From Actinomycetota bacterium (lineage in GTDB: Bacteria > Actinomycetota > Acidimicrobiia > Acidimicrobiales > MedAcidi-G1), in the NCBI GenBank assembly GCA_014381945.1, contig JACNKQ010000031.1, forward strand, positions 22,644 to 86,643: 64,000 nt of DNA. Reading direction: 5' to 3'. The notes beneath the pieces were generated by a model. It had not been told where the DNA came from. It saw nothing but the letters and a program-made list of their open reading frames with translations, and did no database searches. The stretch's first letter is position 1; the number at the start of each line of letters is the position of its first letter. Position numbers and translations under genes: made by a program. Shown one piece after another: positions 60,513-64,000 of this stretch.

Positions 60513-62138
60513 GTGACCAACCTGACTGCCCCCGATTCCGCCCTCGACTCGCCCCCCATGGGCACATTTGATGCCAGCGGCGAGTACACCCCCCGCCAGA
60601 TCGTCCTCGACGACCTGGGGACCCTTTCCCTCGACGAGGCCTACTCGGCCACGATGGTCGATGTCGCCGACGGACAGATCGTCGAGGGCACCGTCGTGCG
60701 GGTCGACCGCGACGAGGTCCTCCTGGACATCGGGTACAAGTCGGAGGGCGTCATCCCGCCCCGCGAACTGTCGATCCGCAACGGCGTGCACCCCGGTGAG
60801 ATCGTTGCGATCGGTGAGCGCATCGAGGCCATGGTGGTCCACCGTGAGGACAGCGAGGGCCGTCTCGTCCTCTCGAAGAAGCGTGCCCAGTACGAACGCG
60901 CCTGGGGCCGCATCGAGGAGATCAAGGAAGGCGATGGCATGGTCGACGGCACGGTGATCGAGGTCGTCAAGGGCGGCCTGATCGTCGACATCGGCCTCCG
61001 CGGCTTCCTCCCCGCCTCTCTGGTCGAGTTGCGCCGCGTGCGCGACCTGCAGCCCTACATGGACACCACCATCCAGGCCAAGATCATCGAGCTCGACAAG
61101 AACCGCAACAACGTCGTCCTGTCCCGGCGTGCCTGGCTGGAGGAGACCCAGAAGGAAGAACGCGAGGACTTCCTCAACAACCTGCGTCCGGGCGAGGTCA
61201 GGTCGGGTGTGGTGTCCAGCGTCGTCAACTTCGGTGCATTCGTAGACCTGGGCGGCATGGACGGGCTGATCCACGTTTCGGAGCTCTCCTGGAAGCATGT
61301 CGACCATCCCGGAGCGGTGGTCACCGTCGGCGACGAGATCGAGGTGCAGGTGCTCGACATCGACCGTGGCCGCGAGCGCATCAGCCTTTCGCTCAAGGCC
61401 ACCCAGCAGGATCCGTGGCAGGAGTTCGTCGAGGGTCACCAGGTCGGCGAGCTGGTCTACGGCCGGATCACGAAGTTGGTTCCGTTCGGTTCCTTCGTCC
61501 AGGTCGGAGACGGCATCGAGGGCCTGGTCCACATCTCGGAGATGTCGGCCCACCACGTCGAACTCCCCGAACAGGTGGTGACCCCGGGCGAGGAGCTCTG
61601 GGTGAAGATCATCGACCTCGACCTGCAGCGCAGGCGTATCAGCCTCTCGATCAAGCAGGCCGCCGAGGGCGGTGTCGTGGCCTCGGAGTGGCGTGACCAC
61701 TTCGGTGAGGAGGCCTTCGACTCGGAGGGCAACTACGTCGGTGGCGGTGAGTACACGTCAGAGGATGCGGCGCCCTCCGAGCCTGCCGAGGATGCGCCTG
61801 TGGTGGAGGATGCGCCCGCGGCTGAGGATGCACTTGTGGTGGAGGATGCGCCTGTGGTGGAGGAAGCGCCCGCGGCTGAGGATGCACTTGTGGTGGAGGA
61901 AGCGCCTGTGGTGGAGGAAGCGCCTGTGGTGGAGGATGCGCCTGTGGTGGAGGATGCGCCTGCGGTGGAGGAAGCGCCTGTGGTGGAGGAAGCGCCCGCG
62001 GCTGAGGATGCACCTGTGGTGGAGGATGCGCCTGCGGCTGAGGAAGCGCCTGCGGCTGAGGAAGCGCCTGCGCCCGCGGCTGAGGAAGCGCCTGTGGTGG
62101 AGGATGCGCCCGCCGAAGAAGCGCCTGCCGGCGCCTAG
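60513..62138 (+). CDS. rpsA: ribosomal protein S1 with a long acidic repeat tail
   Basis: 541 residues from GTG 60513; GTG 60435 would add 26 residues without S1 similarity, and ATG 60558 is a later choice. Four S1 domains: IVEGTVVRVDRDEVLLDIGYKSEG, VDGTVIEVVKGGLIVDIGLRGFLPAS, RSGVVSSVVNFGAFVDLGG, and VYGRITKLVPFGSFVQVGD. Each is followed by the expected LSxKxxx ending (LVLSKKRAQYERAW, VVLSRRAWLEE, SLSLKATQQDPW, SLSIKQA). S1 recruits mRNA to the 30S subunit. After the fourth domain about 120 residues consist of EDAPVVEEAPAAED-type repeats, far longer than usual tails. Confidence 0.95.
   Translation: MTNLTAPDSALDSPPMGTFDASGEYTPRQIVLDDLGTLSLDEAYSATMVDVADGQIVEGTVVRVDRDEVLLDIGYKSEGVIPPRELSIRNGVHPGEIVAIGERIEAMVVHREDSEGRLVLSKKRAQYERAWGRIEEIKEGDGMVDGTVIEVVKGGLIVDIGLRGFLPASLVELRRVRDLQPYMDTTIQAKIIELDKNRNNVVLSRRAWLEETQKEEREDFLNNLRPGEVRSGVVSSVVNFGAFVDLGGMDGLIHVSELSWKHVDHPGAVVTVGDEIEVQVLDIDRGRERISLSLKATQQDPWQEFVEGHQVGELVYGRITKLVPFGSFVQVGDGIEGLVHISEMSAHHVELPEQVVTPGEELWVKIIDLDLQRRRISLSIKQAAEGGVVASEWRDHFGEEAFDSEGNYVGGGEYTSEDAAPSEPAEDAPVVEDAPAAEDALVVEDAPVVEEAPAAEDALVVEEAPVVEEAPVVEDAPVVEDAPAVEEAPVVEEAPAAEDAPVVEDAPAAEEAPAAEEAPAPAAEEAPVVEDAPAEEAPAGA
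61789..62115 (+). repeat. 18-base tandem repeats encoding the S1 acidic tail
   Basis: About 18 imperfect units of the form GAGGATGCGCCTGTGGTG (E-D-A-P-V-V), with variants giving EEAPAA and EDALVV. The unit preserves the frame throughout. Confidence 0.93.
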
Positions 62139-62159
62139 CCGGCGCTCCGGGAGAATCCG

Positions 62160-62813
62160 GTGCTCGAGATCGGGCTGACCGGAGGCATCGGTTCCGGCAA
62201 GTCCACCGTGGCGTCGCTGCTGGTGCAGCGGGGTGCCGTTCTGATCGACGCCGATGCCATTGTCCGCGAACTTCAGGAACCCGGCAGTCCCGTTTTCGAG
62301 GCGATGGTCGAACGCTGGGGCCGGGACATCGTGGCCGGGGACGGCACGCTCGACCGCCGGGCCGTCGCCGATCGCGTGTTCGGCGACCCGGATGAGCTCC
62401 TCGCCCTCAACGCCATCGTGCACCCGGCCGTGGGCGACGAGATGACCCGCCGCCGGAAGTCTCTGGCGGGCACAGATGCAACGGTGGTGCTCGACATTCC
62501 CCTCCTGGTGGAATCGGGGCACGAGGGCTACGGCGGGGTCGTGGTCGTGGACGTCGATCCCGAAATGGCCGTACAGCGGCTGGTGGAGCACCGTGGCTTC
62601 GACGAGGAGGATGTCCGCCAGAGGATCGCCACGCAGGTTCCCCGCAGCGATCGCCTGGCGAAGGCCGACTTCGTCGTCTCCAACTCAGGAAGCCGCGAGG
62701 ACCTCGAGGTCGAGGTGGACCGCTGTTGGGCCTGGATCGACACCCTCGAGCGCCCGGAACCGGGAGGCGAGGTGCGCCACATCGGCAGCAGGGCGGACCG
62801 CACGGCCGGCTGA
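62160..62813 (+). CDS. coaE: dephospho-CoA kinase CoaE
   Basis: 217 residues, GTG start with GGGAG upstream. Last step of CoA synthesis. Seen: [19 protein letters not shown] (P-loop), [56 protein letters not shown] and [19 protein letters not shown]. Of the short type without the mycobacterial GrpB-like C-terminal domain. 21 bases after rpsA. Confidence 0.95.
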   Translation: MLEIGLTGGIGSGKSTVASLLVQRGAVLIDADAIVRELQEPGSPVFEAMVERWGRDIVAGDGTLDRRAVADRVFGDPDELLALNAIVHPAVGDEMTRRRKSLAGTDATVVLDIPLLVESGHEGYGGVVVVDVDPEMAVQRLVEHRGFDEEDVRQRIATQVPRSDRLAKADFVVSNSGSREDLEVEVDRCWAWIDTLERPEPGGEVRHIGSRADRTAG

Positions 62814-62853
62814 TGCCGGGCGTGGTGCCAAGCGTGGTGTCAGGGGCCGTCGC

Positions 62854-62859
62854 TACGCT
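62854..62859 (+). promoter_or_regulatory. -10 box TACGCT of uvrB (leaderless pattern)
   Basis: TACGCT, 6 bases, then GTG 62866; no Shine-Dalgarno and no LexA box recognised by eye. Confidence 0.5.
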
Positions 62860-62865
62860 GCGGCC

Positions 62866-64000
62866 GTGAGCCAACGATTCCGGGTCGAAGCCCCGTTCCC
62901 GCCGGCCGGCGACCAGCCCCGCGCAATCGCCGAACTGGCCGCAGGCATCCAGGGCGGCGAGCGATTCCAGACCCTGCTCGGAATCACGGGCAGTGGCAAG
63001 AGCGCGACAATCGCATGGGTCATCGAGCAGGTCCAACGTCCGACCCTGGTGATCGCCCCCAACAAGTCCCTCGCCGCCCAGTTGGCCAACGAGTTCCGGG
63101 AGTTCTTCCCGTCGAACCGCGTCGAGTACTTCGTGTCCTACTACGACTACTACCAGCCGGAGGCCTACGTGCCCTCCAGCGACACCTTCATCGAGAAGGA
63201 CTCGTCGGTGAACGACGAGATCGACAGGTTGCGCCATTCGGCCACGGCTGCGCTGCTCACCCGACGGGACACGATCGTCGTGGCCTCGGTGTCGTGCATC
63301 TACGGCCTCGGCAACCCCGAGTTCTACGAGGGGAACCTGCTCGTCCTGCGGCAGGGCGAGGAGATCGACCAGCGGGCGGCGCTGCGTCGCCTGATCGACA
63401 TGCAGTACGAGCGCAACGACATGGTCCTGGGTCGGGGGAAGTTCCGTGTCAGGGGCGACACGCTCGAGATCCATCCCGCCTACGAGGAGACCGCCGTGAG
63501 GGTCTCGCTGTTCGGCGACGAGATCGAGTCGATCACCGAGGTCGATCCGCTGACCGGCGAACACCTGCGTGAGCTGTCGGAGCTCGTGATCTTTCCGGCC
63601 ACCCACTACGCCGCCGACAAGGTGGTACTGGCGAGGGCCATGGGGCTGATCGAACATGAGCTCCAGGAGCGCCTCGCCTTCTTCGCTGCCGAGGACAAGC
63701 TCCTGGAGGCGCAGCGGCTCCGCATGCGCACAGAGCACGACCTGGAGATGATCGGCGAGCTGGGCTTCTGCAACGGCATCGAGAACTACAGCGCCCACAT
63801 CGACGGCCGTTCGCCGGGCGAACGCCCCTACACGCTCCTGGACTTCTTTCCCGACGACTTCCTGGTGGTAGTCGACGAGTCGCACGTGGCGGTCCCGCAG
63901 CTGAACGGCCAGTACCACGCCGATCGCAGCCGCAAGGAGACCCTCATCGAGCACGGCTTCCGCCTGCCCTCGGCGGCCGACAACCGCCCCCTGCAGTTCG
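62866..64000 (+). CDS. uvrB: excinuclease ABC subunit B UvrB (3' end outside window)
   Basis: First 378 codons of UvrB; the frame is open to the last base. Seen: [36 protein letters not shown] (Walker A), [17 protein letters not shown], the beta-hairpin [54 protein letters not shown] and the Walker B-type [19 protein letters not shown]. UvrB loads onto damaged DNA with UvrA and recruits UvrC. GTG start chosen by conserved N-terminus and promoter spacing. Confidence 0.97.
   Translation, partial: MSQRFRVEAPFPPAGDQPRAIAELAAGIQGGERFQTLLGITGSGKSATIAWVIEQVQRPTLVIAPNKSLAAQLANEFREFFPSNRVEYFVSYYDYYQPEAYVPSSDTFIEKDSSVNDEIDRLRHSATAALLTRRDTIVVASVSCIYGLGNPEFYEGNLLVLRQGEEIDQRAALRRLIDMQYERNDMVLGRGKFRVRGDTLEIHPAYEETAVRVSLFGDEIESITEVDPLTGEHLRELSELVIFPATHYAADKVVLARAMGLIEHELQERLAFFAAEDKLLEAQRLRMRTEHDLEMIGELGFCNGIENYSAHIDGRSPGERPYTLLDFFPDDFLVVVDESHVAVPQLNGQYHADRSRKETLIEHGFRLPSAADNRPLQF

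Noticed and set aside
61758..62591. His/Arg-rich minus-strand frame opposite the rpsA tail
   Set aside because: It is the mirror of the 18-base repeats and not an independent gene.

Overview
The window is a gene-dense, high-GC stretch of an actinobacterial chromosome, all core metabolism and cell division, with no phage, transposon or CRISPR content. Evidence for Actinobacteria: a division/cell-wall (dcw) cluster without ftsA that continues into yfiH, yggS, sepF, yggT and divIVA; a Bpa/PafE-type proteasome activator; a mycothiol-synthase-like acetyltransferase; a PdtaR-like ANTAR regulator; a four-domain ribosomal protein S1; menaquinone genes. The order lspA-rluD ... dnaE ... hisDCBHAF-hisI-trpE-trpC-trpB-trpA ... 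pdtaR-polA-rpsA-coaE-uvrB resembles that of Mycobacterium, but a separate trpF, a FabZ-type dehydratase and many lineage-specific small proteins fit a deep-branching class. Acidimicrobiia is my best guess (inference, moderate confidence).

Layout. 1-2345: end of a ROK sugar kinase, a small conserved protein, an HNH nuclease and a lipoate-ligase-like protein. 2432-22133: dcw cluster mraZ-rsmH-ftsL-ftsI-murE-mraY-murD-ftsW-murG-murC-murB-ftsQ-ftsZ, then yfiH, yggS, sepF, yggT, divIVA, a DksA/TraR-like gene, lspA and rluD. murF is missing from its usual place. 22165-33983: Rrf2 regulator, phosphodiesterase, bpa, dnaE, an unrecognised GNAT-like protein, nitroreductase, a Zn-ribbon/thiolase/hydrolase trio and a YyaL-type protein. 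34053-38552: menA; a minus-strand operon mshD-rlmN-membrane protein-menG; nth. 38553-39116: a non-coding region with a candidate small RNA, plus a small minus-strand gene. 39117-50971: histidine and tryptophan genes with a GroES-like gene and a ygfZ gene embedded. 51167-55620: HU, fabZ, and a convergent fabD-fabG-acpP-fabF operon. 55802-64000: tRNA-Leu(CAA), a coiled-coil protein, pdtaR, polA, a methyltransferase, rpsA, coaE and the start of uvrB.

Most genes within a cluster overlap by 1-10 bases (ATGA, GTGA), implying translational coupling. Many transcription-unit heads carry a TANNNT box 6-9 bases before the start codon and no Shine-Dalgarno sequence, so leaderless transcription appears common. 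Stronger TTGNNN/TANNNT promoters with leaders precede mraZ and ftsZ, and a perfect TTGACA -35 precedes hupB.

The most unusual observations are: a FabD fused to a lysine-less biotinyl/lipoyl-like domain; in-frame tandem-repeat expansions at the ends of several core proteins (FabZ, HisA, S1, the DksA/TraR-like protein); a candidate 6C-like small RNA after nth; a near-perfect 28-base inverted repeat between mraZ and rsmH; and 16-base iterated repeats upstream of fabD.
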